This document shows positions 1 to 12,223 of a stretch of 64,000 bases of DNA, piece by piece. Made by a program: the position numbers and the translations under genes. The stretch is from assembly GCA_022843845.1 (NCBI GenBank), contig JALHMW010000005.1, forward strand, positions 62,001-126,000, written 5' to 3'. The DNA is from Archangium sp. (GTDB lineage Bacteria > Myxococcota > Myxococcia > Myxococcales > Myxococcaceae). The notes beneath the pieces are model-generated. The model searched no databases, was not told the DNA's origin, and saw nothing but the letters and a program-made list of their open reading frames with translations. Numbering within the stretch: the first letter of the stretch is position 1; the number at the start of each line of letters is the position of its first letter.

Positions 1-609
1 CCACGGAGAGTCCCACGACGGCTCTCCAGGCTTCGCGGCCTTCCACAGCGCGAAGTCCATCGGGTCCTTCTTCGAGTCGAGCACCAGCTCGCGCTCGCCG
101 GCGCCCGAGACCAGGTCGTCGAGGTTCTTCTTCGAGAGCTTCAGGTAGCCGGGGTACTTGCGCACCTCGAAGTAGACGTCTCCACCGGCCGCGTAGGCGG
201 CGCCGCGCGCGATCAGCTTCTCGATGATCGTCACGATCTCGGGAATCGTCTCTGACACCTTCGGCGACACGTCGGGCTGCAGCAGGTGCAACGCCTTCGC
301 GTCGATCTCGAACTCGCGAATGAAGCGCGCCGCCAGCGCGATCGGATCTTCACCCGACTCGTGCGCTGCCTTGATGATCTTGTCGTCGACGTCGGTGTAG
401 TTGCGCACATAGCGGACCTCGAAGCCGCGAAAGCGCAGGTACCGGACGATGGTGTCGAACGAGGTGAAGGTGCGGGCGTTGCCGATGTGGACGAAGGAGT
501 AGACGGTCGGGCCGCAGACGTAGATCCCGATTTTCCCGGGGTTGAGCGGGGCCAACGGAACCTTCGTCTGCTGCATCGTGTTGAAAATGCGGATGTCTGG
601 AGGCGCCAT
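1..609 (-). CDS. cysS: Cysteinyl-tRNA synthetase (N-terminal part, runs off the window)
   Basis: Charges tRNA-Cys with cysteine in the cytoplasm. The reverse strand from an ATG at 609 reads 203 codons without a stop and leaves the window at base 1, so only the N-terminal part is present. Near the start it shows the class I synthetase core typical of CysRS: a CGPTVY segment followed by the HIGH-type motif HIGN, then a YTDVDDK stretch, and further on the CysRS-typical region ending DPMDFALWK. The cysteine of CGPTVY is the first zinc ligand in this family; the others lie further on or outside. The start is chosen because the peptide MAPPDIRIFNTM begins as CysRS proteins do; no strong ribosome site is visible. 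Identification is firm. Confidence 0.95.
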   Translation of the reverse strand, partial: MAPPDIRIFNTMQQTKVPLAPLNPGKIGIYVCGPTVYSFVHIGNARTFTSFDTIVRYLRFRGFEVRYVRNYTDVDDKIIKAAHESGEDPIALAARFIREFEIDAKALHLLQPDVSPKVSETIPEIVTIIEKLIARGAAYAAGGDVYFEVRKYPGYLKLSKKNLDDLVSGAGERELVLDSKKDPMDFALWKAAKPGEPSWDSPW

Positions 610-693
610 GGGGTGGGGACTTTACCTGGAGGAAACTCATGGTGTCAGATGTGCGATACCTCGTCAGCCTGAACACTGTCTTCTGGAGTTCAC

Positions 694-2259
694 ATGCCGC
701 AGCACCCCAAGCGTTCTGACGGAGACGACTTTCCGATCTCCGAAGAGAACATTCTTCGAGCCGACGATCCCCGCCCGCAGCGGGTTCCCCAGTACCCCAG
801 CAGCACCACCGGAGCGAGGCGGCCCTTGAAGAAGGCAGAAGAAGCGATTCCAACGGCCATCTACGATACCGAGAAGTCAGACCAGGAAATGCAGGCGCAC
901 TACGGCATGGGCGAACAGCACTACAAGCCGGCCTTTCTCTACGTCGAGCGCGGCCCGGGCGCGGGTCAACTGCTCGAGTGCAAGCAGGGCACGGTCGTCG
1001 TCGGTCGCGCCTCGGTCTCGGACTTGAGGCTGCAGCACCCGTCGATCTCCCGCCGGCACGCGCAGATTCGCCGCATCGGCGACCAGTTCTTCGTGAAGGA
1101 TCTCGGCTCGCAGAACGGGTCGTTCGTGAACAAGACCCGCATCGCCAGCGAGGTCGAGGTGAAGATCGGCGACACGCTCGCCCTCGGGAACGCCCTCTTG
1201 CGCCTGCGCGGCCCGATGCAGAAGGGCGAGAAGCCCGCCGCGTCGTCGACCGGCAAGGCCCGCGTGCCGACCGCTGTGGTCGCGCGCCCGGCGCCTCACA
1301 GCACCAGCAGCCAGGTTCGGCCCGTCAGCTCCAACCGCATGGTGAAGATCGCGGTCTTCGCGGGCGCCGTCGGCTTCGGCCTCGCCGCGGTGCTCGCCTT
1401 CGCGCTCATCCGCATGGCGACGGGGACGTCGACGGCTGCTGCTCCTGAGAAGAACACGAAGGCCGTCGTTGCTTCGGCCGAGGCCCGCACCGACGCGATC
1501 GCCGATGCGCTCGAGCGCAAGCAGGCTGTTGGAAAGATCGTGGTCGCACCGGTGAAGCGGGAGATCGAGGAAGCGCCCGTTGCTGAAGAGCCTGCGATCG
1601 ACGACGGGCCGACGACGGTGAAGTCGGTGCCGGGTGTCGCTCCGTCGGTCGCTCCGGCTCGCGCTGCCCCGGCGGTCAACCGCGTCGCGCTCGCTGCGAA
1701 GCGTGCTGCCAAAGGCGCCGCCGCTGTGTCGACGGACGACGAAGACGCCAGCGACGCAAAGGCCGGCGGCAAGCGCTCCCAGGTCCTCGCGCCGTATGAG
1801 CGTGGCAACGCGGAAGGCTCACTCGAGCTCGCGAAGTCGGCCGGAGACAAAGAGCTCTCGGACAAGCTGCTCAAGTTCATCTCGGCGTACGACGCAGGCC
1901 AGGAAGCGCTCATCTCGAACAACGGCACCGTGGCGATCAAGGAGTTCACCAAGGCGCTCGCCCTCGACGAGCAGCTCTCGAGCGGCTGGGGCAAGTACGG
2001 CAGTGAGATTCGCAAGCACCTCGGCAACCTCTACTTCCTCGTCGGCAAGCAGTACGAGTCGAACGGCGACGACGAGAAGGCCAAGGCCGCCTACGGCGCG
2101 TCGCTCAAGAACGATCCGGCCAACCAGAAGTCGAAGGCGGCCCTCACCAGCCTCAAGGGTGACAGCGGCGGCGAAGAAGACGCTCCGGCTGCCGCGCCGA
2201 AACCGGCACCGAAGAAGGCCCCGAGCAAGACGAGCATCGACGACGCGTTCGGCGACTGA
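694..2259 (+). CDS. FHA-domain membrane protein with C-terminal TPR-like region
   Basis: A 521-residue protein. Residues about 80-172 form a forkhead-associated domain, which in known families binds phosphothreonine: the conserved GR (104-105), SISRRH (about 118-123) and NG (131-132) are all present. A Pro/Ala-rich linker is followed by one transmembrane helix at about 216-243. The C-terminal 150 residues have TPR-like helices (alanine and aromatic spacing, EFTKALALDE, AKAAYGASLKNDPANQ). The N-terminal FHA side should therefore be cytoplasmic and the TPR side periplasmic. A GGAG precedes the ATG by six bases. It probably reads Ser/Thr kinase output; its partner is unknown. A hairpin terminator follows. 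Confidence 0.8.
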   Translation: MPQHPKRSDGDDFPISEENILRADDPRPQRVPQYPSSTTGARRPLKKAEEAIPTAIYDTEKSDQEMQAHYGMGEQHYKPAFLYVERGPGAGQLLECKQGTVVVGRASVSDLRLQHPSISRRHAQIRRIGDQFFVKDLGSQNGSFVNKTRIASEVEVKIGDTLALGNALLRLRGPMQKGEKPAASSTGKARVPTAVVARPAPHSTSSQVRPVSSNRMVKIAVFAGAVGFGLAAVLAFALIRMATGTSTAAAPEKNTKAVVASAEARTDAIADALERKQAVGKIVVAPVKREIEEAPVAEEPAIDDGPTTVKSVPGVAPSVAPARAAPAVNRVALAAKRAAKGAAAVSTDDEDASDAKAGGKRSQVLAPYERGNAEGSLELAKSAGDKELSDKLLKFISAYDAGQEALISNNGTVAIKEFTKALALDEQLSSGWGKYGSEIRKHLGNLYFLVGKQYESNGDDEKAKAAYGASLKNDPANQKSKAALTSLKGDSGGEEDAPAAAPKPAPKKAPSKTSIDDAFGD

Positions 2260-2289
2260 ATGGCCGAACCGAAGGCGCCGCATCGAACG

Positions 2290-2328
2290 GGGACGACGCC
2301 AACACCGGGTCGTCCCTTCGTCGTTTCT
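2290..2328 (+). terminator. Probable intrinsic terminator after the FHA gene
   Basis: Perfect 8-bp stem GGGACGAC (2290-2297) with GTCGTCCC (2309-2316), an 11-base loop and a T-rich but interrupted tail (TTCGTCGTTTC). It lies 30 bases after the FHA stop and in front of a convergent gene, where a terminator is expected. The broken T-run makes efficiency uncertain. Confidence 0.5.
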
Positions 2329-2336
2329 GACGCCCC

Positions 2337-3032
2337 TCAGCGCCGAACGAGGCGCAGCGTGCCGCGAACCAGTAACCACAGGTTGAACATCCAGAAGGCC
2401 GCGAGGAGCACCACCCACGCCTGGCCTCCGATGTCGCCGCCGGGCTTGTCTTCCTGCAGCAGGATCCACTTCGGGGGGGCGCCCGACCAGCTCTCGTAGC
2501 CCGTGAAGGCGTCGGCGTACTTCGCAGGCGCCTCGGCTCGCGACAGCAAGCGGCCCTTCACCGTGAACGGGCGCGCGTCAGGTCGTGGCGGCGGCTCGCC
2601 CGGGTTCCACGCTTCGTTGGGCAGCGTGGGCCGGCGCAAGAGGATCGGCGTCTCGAGGATGCCGACGGCCACCACCGTGGTGTTGCGCTCGACCCAGTAC
2701 CAGCCGCGCGGTGACGGCGAGCCGTGGATCTGCACGTACCGGTTCGACTGCGCGAGATCGAAGCGGTACGCGCCCTCGCTGCCGAGATCGATCGCCTCTT
2801 TCGGCGCGGTGAACTGGTACTCGAGATCGGCGCGCTGGCCCCAGAGCAGGTAGCCGATGAACACCAGCGCCACCGCAGCCACCAGGGGCGTGACGCCGAC
2901 GTTGCTGGGCCGCGCCAGCTTTGCCTCGAGCTCGGCGATGCGCTTCTCCTGCTCCTCGCGGCGCTCCTCGATGGCAGAGGGCTCAGGTGGCGGCGGGCCG
3001 GGTTGGATCTCCGAGTCGTCGTTCTCGCTCAC
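2337..3032 (-). CDS. Hypothetical membrane protein with two transmembrane helices
   Basis: Function not recognised. The start is placed at GTG 3032 (protein begins VSENDDSEIQ) because an AGAGGAG ribosome site lies just before it; an ATG further upstream at 3068 would fall inside the cdnL terminator. The 231-residue product has an acidic/proline N-terminus, a short coiled coil (EERREEQEKRIAELEAKL), a transmembrane helix at about 44-60, a 130-residue soluble domain with aromatic strands, and a second helix close to the basic C-terminus (RGTLRLVRR). This hairpin topology would put the middle domain outside the cytoplasm. It follows cdnL on the same strand across a strong terminator, so it is probably transcribed separately or by read-through. 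Confidence 0.65.
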   Translation of the reverse strand: MSENDDSEIQPGPPPPEPSAIEERREEQEKRIAELEAKLARPSNVGVTPLVAAVALVFIGYLLWGQRADLEYQFTAPKEAIDLGSEGAYRFDLAQSNRYVQIHGSPSPRGWYWVERNTTVVAVGILETPILLRRPTLPNEAWNPGEPPPRPDARPFTVKGRLLSRAEAPAKYADAFTGYESWSGAPPKWILLQEDKPGGDIGGQAWVVLLAAFWMFNLWLLVRGTLRLVRR

Positions 3033-3049
3033 GGGCTCCTCTGAACATG

Positions 3050-3085
3050 AAAAAACCCCGGAGTGCACGCGGCAGTCCGGGGTTT
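3050..3085 (-). terminator. Intrinsic terminator of cdnL
   Basis: On the minus strand AAACCCCGGA (3085-3076) pairs perfectly with TCCGGGGTTT (3062-3053) around a 13-base loop, and the T-run continues for six T in all. It begins 18 bases after the cdnL stop codon. This is a textbook intrinsic terminator. Confidence 0.9.
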
Positions 3086-3102
3086 CGAATCGGAAAACCG
3101 AC

Positions 3103-3597
3103 TCAGGCCATGTTGAAGATCTTCTTCAGATCGTTCTCGATGTCCTGCTCGGTGACGCCCTTGGCGAACGCGAGCTCCTTGATGAGCAGCGACCGTGCGG
3201 TGTCGAGCATCTTGCGCTCGCCGAACGAGAGATCCTTGTCGCCCTTGAGCAGGTAGAGGTCGCGGAGCACTTCGGCGATCTCGAAGACCGAGCCCGTCTT
3301 GATCTTCTCCATGTACTCCCGGTAGCGCCGGTTCCAGGTCGTGGAGTCGACCGAGATGTCCTTCTCTTTGAGGATTGCGTAGACCTGCTTCACGTCGTCT
3401 TCGCTGATGATCTCGCGGAGGCCAACCTGGCCAATCTTGTTGATGGGAATGAGGAACCGCCCGCCGTTCTTCTCGAGCATCTTGAGCACATAGAAGCTCT
3501 GCCGTTGCCCGGCGACCTCCGTGTGCTCGATTCCCACCACTTCCCCGACGCCGTGCCCGGGGTAGACCGCCTTGTCACCTGGCTTGAACACTCGCAA
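3103..3597 (-). CDS. cdnL: CdnL/CarD-family RNA polymerase-binding transcription regulator
   Basis: CdnL proteins bind the RNA polymerase beta lobe with an N-terminal Tudor-like domain and stabilise open promoter complexes, chiefly at rRNA-type promoters, through a C-terminal helical domain. This 164-residue product has the family's usual length. It shows the N-terminal segment FKPGDKAVYPGHGVGEV and the highly conserved C-terminal part with STTWNRRYREYMEK and LLKGDKDLSFGERKML; the latter resembles the Myxococcus CdnL closely as I remember it. It lacks the DNA-binding tail of CarD itself. An AAGGAG site lies seven bases before the ATG. The gene is monocistronic-looking: its own upstream region contains a palindrome (3628-3641), and a strong terminator follows. 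Confidence 0.93.
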   Translation of the reverse strand: MRVFKPGDKAVYPGHGVGEVVGIEHTEVAGQRQSFYVLKMLEKNGGRFLIPINKIGQVGLREIISEDDVKQVYAILKEKDISVDSTTWNRRYREYMEKIKTGSVFEIAEVLRDLYLLKGDKDLSFGERKMLDTARSLLIKELAFAKGVTEQDIENDLKKIFNMA

Positions 3598-3627
3598 CTC
3601 CTTGGTTTTACTGCCTTATTTCCGCCG

Positions 3628-3641
3628 ATTCCGGTCGGAAT
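3628..3641. promoter_or_regulatory. Perfect palindrome upstream of cdnL (possible operator or leader hairpin)
   Basis: ATTCCG-GT-CGGAAT, a perfect 6-2-6 inverted repeat 31-44 bases before the cdnL start. It lies in the 133-base divergent region between cdnL and comEC. A possible comEC promoter (TTGACT at 3667-3672, then CTACCG or TACCGT 17-18 bases later) lies close by. No binding protein is known from the sequence. Confidence 0.35.
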
Positions 3642-3730
3642 GACCCATTCTTACCATGAAACCGCGTTGACTACAAACCCACACATCCCCTACCGTCACG
3701 ACGGCGTCTGGGGTTGGGCGGGGGTGGCAC

Positions 3731-6142
3731 ATGGGCGGGTGGACGTGGTGGGCGCTGGGCAATCGCCCGGCGGTGTTTCCTGTGACGGCGTTGGGGTTGG
3801 GAGCTGCGCTGGCAGCCCAGACCCACCCGCCACCATGGTGGTTCCTGAGCGTGTTCGTCATTGGCGCCGGGCTCGCGTTCTGGCGGCAGGGAAAGCCCCT
3901 GGGGCGCGCGCTGATGCTCCTGGCCAGTCTTGGGCTTGGCGGTGGTCTCGCGTCGCTCCACGCGGCGATTGAGGGCCCCGAGGTCGTGCCTGGGAGCCGG
4001 GTGGTGCTCGAGGGCGAGATCGAGTCCGTCAAGGGCGTCGAAGGCGGCGTGCAGCTGGGACTGCAGGTGGCGCGCGTCTCGGGCTCGCCGGCGCGGTTTC
4101 GGGTGCAGCTGTTCGGCGCGGCGGCTCCGCAGCTCGAGGTCGGAGCCCGCATCACCGTCGAGGCGAAGCTCAAGCCGATCGTCCCGACCTCGAACCCAGG
4201 CGAGTGGAACGGCTGGCGGCGCGCGCTCGGCCGCGGGCAGCCGTACACCGGGAGCTTCGAGGGCGTTCGCCTGGTGACGGTGGAGGCAGCGCCGGCGTGG
4301 CGGCAGTGGCTGAGGCGCACGCACGCGGCGCTCGAGACCGCGACCCGGGCAGCGGCTCCTGACGCGGCGTCGGCGTCGCTGTTCCTCACGTTGTCGGCAG
4401 GGCTGCGCGCGACGCTCAACGAGCAGGTGGAAGACGACTTCGCCCGGAGCGGGCTCGCGCATGTGTTGTCGGTCAGCGGGCTGCACGTCGCGGTGCTGGC
4501 GTTCGCGCTGTTCGGGCTCATTCGATGGCTGGCGATTCGCGCGCCGGGCCGGTTCTTTCGTCGCGTCGAGCCTCGTCGCGTGGCCGCGCCGCTCTCGCTG
4601 CCGTTGACGTGGGGCTACGTCGTCTTCACGGGCCTGCAGGCGCCTGCGGTTCGATCGGCGGTGATGTGCTCGGTGCTGCTGCTGTCTCACACGTTGCGAC
4701 GCCGATCAGATGGGCTCAACGCGCTGGCCCTCGCGGCCGCGGCGATGGTCGTCCTCGAGCCGGCGTCGGTGTTCGATCTCTCGTTGCAGCTGTCGTTCTC
4801 GGCGGTGCTCGCGCTGGTGCTGCTCACGCCCACGCTGCGGAGCCTCGTGCCCGTTCCGGTTCCATCGCCTGCCGTCGCGCAGGGCTGGCGATTGCGACTG
4901 TGGAGGTGGAACGAAGCCGCGCTGACGACCGGGCTCGCCAGCCTCGCGGTGACGGTGGTGTCGGCGCCGATCGTGGCGATGACGTTTCAGCGGCTCGGCG
5001 TCGCGGGCCTGGTGTCGAACGTGGTGGCGATGCCGATCTCAGGAGCGCTGACCCTGCTCGCGGCCTCGTCAGCTGCGCTCTTCGTCGTCGCGCCGGGGCT
5101 CGCCACGCCGCTGCTGTGGATCGGCACGCGGCTCGCGTCGGTGCTCCTGCTGCTCGCAGAGAAGTTCGCCGCCCTGCCCTTCGCGACCTGGGAGATCCCC
5201 TCGCCGCCGATCGTGCTCGCGGTGGTGTGGTGGGCGGGGCTCGCGTGCTTCGTCCTGGTGAAGAGCCGGTGGCGGTGGCTCGCGCTGGCGACGCCGATCG
5301 CCGCGCTGGTGCATCTGGCGGTGCCGCCGCAGAAGTCAGCGGCGCTCGAGGTGACCTTCCTGGCCGTGGGCCACGGCGACGCGACGGTGGTGAGCCACCG
5401 CGGGCATCACCTGTTGATCGACGGTGGCGGCGTGCCGGGAGGCGCAGACACGGGCGCTCGGTTCGTGCTGCCGTTCTTGCGTGAGAAGCGCATTCGAACG
5501 CTCGACCTCGCGGTGTTGAGCCACGCGCACCCCGATCACGCGCTGGGGCTCATCTCGACGCTGGAGCAGGTGCCGACCCGGCGGCTGTGGTTGTCGCCGT
5601 CTCCGGCTGGTCCGCTGACGACCGATCTCATGGCCGCGGCAGATGGCGCAGAGGTCGAGGTCGTCGACCGGAGCCACGAAGGCCTCGCGCTCGGAGACGT
5701 GCAGGTGGACGTGCTCGGGCCGCAGGTGGACCGGGAGCCGATCGAGGACGAGAACGATCGGTCGATCGTGCTGAAGCTCACGCACGGCAAAGTCTCGTTC
5801 CTGCTCACGGGCGACATCGAAGAGGTCGGCGAGGATCTGCTGGGCCCGACCGGCGAGGTGACGGTGGTGAAGGCGCCGCATCACGGCTCCGACACGTCAT
5901 CGACGCCGGGCTTCGTTCAGGGCACACGCGCGAAGTACGTGGTGTTCTGCGTGGGCCGGAACAACCGCTTCAACTTCCCTCGCGAAGACGTGGTGGCGCG
6001 ATGGCAGCGTGCCGGCGCGCGCTGCTACCGGACCGACCGGGACGGCGCGGTGACGTTCCGGAGTGACGGTCGTGACGTGACGGTCGAGACGTTCGGGCCT
6101 CGACCCACCGTGCAGGCGCGACGGCCTCGTTCGGTGTGGTGA
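3731..6142 (+). CDS. comEC: ComEC/Rec2-family DNA uptake channel protein
   Basis: The 803-residue product has the full ComEC architecture. A hydrophobic N-terminus with several membrane helices is followed by an OB-like DUF4131 region (about 60-170), then the Competence-domain membrane block (about 200-520) containing SGLAHVLSVSGLHVAVLA. It ends with a metallo-beta-lactamase-like domain whose HxHxDH motif is intact (H598, H600, D602, H603) and which continues to the family's KAPHHGSDTSS. In naturally competent bacteria ComEC carries single-stranded DNA across the inner membrane, and the lactamase-like domain is thought to degrade the other strand. It stands alone here, divergent from cdnL. 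The decayed Sel1-repeat fragment follows directly after its stop. Confidence 0.93.
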   Translation: MGGWTWWALGNRPAVFPVTALGLGAALAAQTHPPPWWFLSVFVIGAGLAFWRQGKPLGRALMLLASLGLGGGLASLHAAIEGPEVVPGSRVVLEGEIESVKGVEGGVQLGLQVARVSGSPARFRVQLFGAAAPQLEVGARITVEAKLKPIVPTSNPGEWNGWRRALGRGQPYTGSFEGVRLVTVEAAPAWRQWLRRTHAALETATRAAAPDAASASLFLTLSAGLRATLNEQVEDDFARSGLAHVLSVSGLHVAVLAFALFGLIRWLAIRAPGRFFRRVEPRRVAAPLSLPLTWGYVVFTGLQAPAVRSAVMCSVLLLSHTLRRRSDGLNALALAAAAMVVLEPASVFDLSLQLSFSAVLALVLLTPTLRSLVPVPVPSPAVAQGWRLRLWRWNEAALTTGLASLAVTVVSAPIVAMTFQRLGVAGLVSNVVAMPISGALTLLAASSAALFVVAPGLATPLLWIGTRLASVLLLLAEKFAALPFATWEIPSPPIVLAVVWWAGLACFVLVKSRWRWLALATPIAALVHLAVPPQKSAALEVTFLAVGHGDATVVSHRGHHLLIDGGGVPGGADTGARFVLPFLREKRIRTLDLAVLSHAHPDHALGLISTLEQVPTRRLWLSPSPAGPLTTDLMAAADGAEVEVVDRSHEGLALGDVQVDVLGPQVDREPIEDENDRSIVLKLTHGKVSFLLTGDIEEVGEDLLGPTGEVTVVKAPHHGSDTSSTPGFVQGTRAKYVVFCVGRNNRFNFPREDVVARWQRAGARCYRTDRDGAVTFRSDGRDVTVETFGPRPTVQARRPRSVW

Positions 6143-6413
6143 GCTGCGGGAGAGGCGGCGTGGCGTCTGGAGTCGACCCCGGGCGCGAGCAGGAAGCGTC
6201 AGCTGAAGCTGTATCTGGACGCGGCCCGGCTCGGACAGGTCGACGCGATGATCAACGTTGGTGCAGTGGTACCGACGAGCGGCGAAGCGCAGGCACCTGA
6301 GCGCCCACGTCTCACTCGGGCAGTCGTTGGCTGGCGCTTCGGCCCGAGCGCACCTCGAGTTCGCGGCGAAGCGAGGACACCGCAAGGCGCGCAGTCCTGA
6401 ACTCAGTCTTTGA
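6143..6413 (+). pseudogene. Decayed Sel1-like repeat fragment
   Basis: Directly after the comEC stop, and in the same frame, the sequence reads a Sel1-type stretch (LYLDAARLGQVDAMINVG). After one extra base the next frame continues it (WYRRAAKRRHLSAHVSLG, later EFAAKRGHRKARS) to a TGA at 6411-6413. The alternating AAxxG and LG spacing and WYRRAA are hallmarks of Sel1 repeats. No start codon, signal peptide or complete repeat array is present, so this looks like the frameshifted tail of a lost gene. Its end overlaps the last bases of the convergent coiled-coil gene. Confidence 0.45.
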
Positions 6414-7575
6414 TCTCGGGCACCCGGCCGGAGCGCCGCATCACGAACACCAGGACGACCAGAGCGACCAGCATGCCTCCGCCGATCAACAGCCACGGCG
6501 TCTCATCCTCTTCGGGCGTCGGAGGCGCCTTCGCGACGACCGGCACTCCGGCGTCGATGGGCTCAGCGGGCTTCACCTCGGCCACCGCAACGGCGCCAGC
6601 ATCCACCTCGGCAGGAACCTCGGCGACGGCTGCTCCAGCATCCACGACAGCGGGCTCGACCGGAACTGCCGGCTGCAACGCCGCGAGTCGCGCCTCTTCC
6701 GCCACGCGCTTCTTCTCTTCCGCCGCCTGCACGCTCGCCAGCTTCGCCTCTTCAACCTTCCGCTTCTTCTCTTCGGCGGCCTGCACCTTCGCGAGCTTCG
6801 CCTCCTCGACCTTGCGCTGCTTCTCTTCGGCCGCAGCCGCCTTCGCGAGCTTCGCCTCCTCGGCCTTGCGCTGCTTCTCCACGGCCGCCTCATCGGCCTT
6901 CCGCTTCTTCTCTTCAGCCGCGAGCCGCTTCGCCTCCGCAGCCGCCTCGACCTCGGCAGCCTTCGTGGCCGCCGCGAGCTGTTCCCTGGTCGGCCCGGCG
7001 TCGATCGGCGTCGGCTTCAGCGTCGAGGGCTCAGGCATCGTGCCGTCGTCGAGCTTCGAAATCATCGACGGCTTGCTCGGGAACGTGAGCTTGATGCGCT
7101 TGCTCATGTCGGCCTGCTTCGGGTCGCGCACGGCCGTGATGATCACCTTCACCTCGATGCCGGCGTTCACGTCGAAGCCGACGTCGCCCGCCACCTTCCA
7201 ACGGTGATCGCCTTCCTCGCTCACGAGGGCGCTCGCGGTGTTGTGGTAGGTGACGCGCGCGTTGACCTTGTGCCGGCCTGGCGCGACGTCGACGACCCCC
7301 ATCGCCATCGGGCCGTCCTGAATCCACGCCGCGATGGCCGCAGGCGTCGGCGACTTGAGCACCTTGCCATCGACCGACAGCTCGAACTCCTCGACGCGGA
7401 AGTTGGGATCGTCGATGGGCTGGAACTCGATGCGCACGCGAGAAGGCGCGGTGCCCACCATCTGGGTCAGCTGCTTCTCGAGCTCCTCGCGCGCGCGACG
7501 TTGGGCATCGTCTTCAGCGAAGGCCGCCGAGGACACCGCCAACACCACCAGAACCATCGCATCCCGCAAGACCAT
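6403..7575 (-). CDS. Secreted or surface protein with Lys/Ala/Glu coiled coil and C-terminal membrane anchor
   Basis: Function unknown. The 390-residue product begins with a signal peptide (MVLVVLAVSSAAFA then EDDAQ). A globular N-terminal domain (about 30-185) contains the segment VDVAPGRHKVNARVTYHN, a beta-sandwich-like pattern. It is followed by a charged coiled coil (about 200-305) built from 18-residue repeats, a Val/Ala/Pro region with DAG motifs, and a C-terminal transmembrane helix before a short basic tail (MRRSGRVPEIKD). The layout suggests an exported protein whose rod crosses the periplasm and is anchored in a membrane. It stands alone between the Sel1 remnant and dnaE. Confidence 0.65.
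   Translation of the reverse strand: MVLRDAMVLVVLAVSSAAFAEDDAQRRAREELEKQLTQMVGTAPSRVRIEFQPIDDPNFRVEEFELSVDGKVLKSPTPAAIAAWIQDGPMAMGVVDVAPGRHKVNARVTYHNTASALVSEEGDHRWKVAGDVGFDVNAGIEVKVIITAVRDPKQADMSKRIKLTFPSKPSMISKLDDGTMPEPSTLKPTPIDAGPTREQLAAATKAAEVEAAAEAKRLAAEEKKRKADEAAVEKQRKAEEAKLAKAAAAEEKQRKVEEAKLAKVQAAEEKKRKVEEAKLASVQAAEEKKRVAEEARLAALQPAVPVEPAVVDAGAAVAEVPAEVDAGAVAVAEVKPAEPIDAGVPVVAKAPPTPEEDETPWLLIGGGMLVALVVLVFVMRRSGRVPEIKD
6712..6873 (-). repeat. Three 54-bp tandem repeats in the coiled-coil gene
   Basis: Units at 6873-6820, 6819-6766 and 6765-6712 encode 18-residue versions of QRKVEEAKLAKVQAAEEK, and a diverged fourth copy follows. The period keeps the reading frame, so copy-number change would lengthen or shorten the rod without breaking the gene. 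Confidence 0.75.
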
Positions 7576-7652
7576 GGGGCTCCCCCGTCGGTACCGTCTT
7601 TCTGCACTGTACCCGGCGAAGGGAAATTCGTTCGTCTTCCCGACATCAGGGG

Positions 7653-11255
<3,603 letters not shown>

Positions 11256-11341
11256 GCGGTCGGCCCTCCCGGCTGAAGGGTCCGTACACTACTGGTCCGG
11301 GCCTCCCGTCAATCGTTCGAAAATGCGCCGAAGAGGCTGGT

Positions 11342-12223
11342 GTGCGGCTTGCTTTTCCACACGTCATGCACCGCGAGCCGAGTCTCAAAGACGCCTCACC
11401 CGTGGCCCTGTGGACGCGGCGAACGAAGATGGCCGTCCTTTCAGCGAGGCGCCTCGTGGCCTGGCAGACACGCACCGAGCACTTCCCTGCGCCGATCGTC
11501 GCGTCGCAGCCGCTGGCGCACGTTCTGTTCTCGACCCGCATCCCGCTTCATCGCGCCGACGCGCACCCGGTGTTCGAGGCCGGCAAGAAGCACAACCTCG
11601 CGCTCGCGGCGCCGAGCTTCGATGGGCTGCTGCTCGAGCCCGGGCGGCCGTTCTCGTTCTGGCGCACCCTGGGCCGGGTGAGCGAGGCGCGTGGGTTTCG
11701 TCACGGCATGGAGCTCGCGGGAGGGTGCATCGTGCCGGCGATCGGTGGCGGGCTGTGTCTGCTCGCGCGCGCGTTGTTCCAGGCGGCGGTCTTCACCGGC
11801 CAACGCATCATCGAGCGCCACGGTCACTCGATGCAGGCGGTGGAGCCGCCGCCGGGCATTCCGTGGGGCATCGACGCGACGGTGCTGTGGCCGTACGTCG
11901 ATCTGCGGTTCGCGCCGAGCGATCGGCTGGTGCGGCTCGGCGTGATCGTTCGCGACGACGCGCTCCTGGTGACGGTCACCGGCTCGGCGCCGCTGACGGA
12001 GCGCTTCGAGGTGGAAGCCGTCGACGAGCGCGAGACGCAGGAAAGCGACGGGCGCATTCGACACAACCGGATCGTGCGGCACGCCATGGGCGCGGACGGA
12101 GAACGCCGCTCCGAGACCCTCGCCATCAACCGCACGCGAATGCTGACGCCCGAGAAGCAGCAGCGCAGCTGTCTGACGTGCGGAGAGACGACGTGTCACG
12201 CCCGCGTCGAGGTGCCGGCGTGA
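11342..12223 (+). CDS. vanW: VanW-family protein
   Basis: VanW-like proteins occur in some vancomycin-resistance clusters and widely elsewhere; their biochemical role is not established. The 293-residue product shows the family's characteristic centre: LEPGRPFSFWRTLGRV, GMELAGGCIVPAIGGGLC and LARALFQAAVFTGQRIIERHGHS. It ends with a cysteine cluster CLTCGETTC that could bind metal. The GTG at 11342 is used as start; an ATG lies eight codons later and is a fair alternative. No signal peptide is seen. The stop overlaps the start of the next gene (GTGA), so the pair is translationally coupled, which suggests a shared role with the glycosyltransferase-like protein. Confidence 0.85.
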   Translation: MRLAFPHVMHREPSLKDASPVALWTRRTKMAVLSARRLVAWQTRTEHFPAPIVASQPLAHVLFSTRIPLHRADAHPVFEAGKKHNLALAAPSFDGLLLEPGRPFSFWRTLGRVSEARGFRHGMELAGGCIVPAIGGGLCLLARALFQAAVFTGQRIIERHGHSMQAVEPPPGIPWGIDATVLWPYVDLRFAPSDRLVRLGVIVRDDALLVTVTGSAPLTERFEVEAVDERETQESDGRIRHNRIVRHAMGADGERRSETLAINRTRMLTPEKQQRSCLTCGETTCHARVEVPA

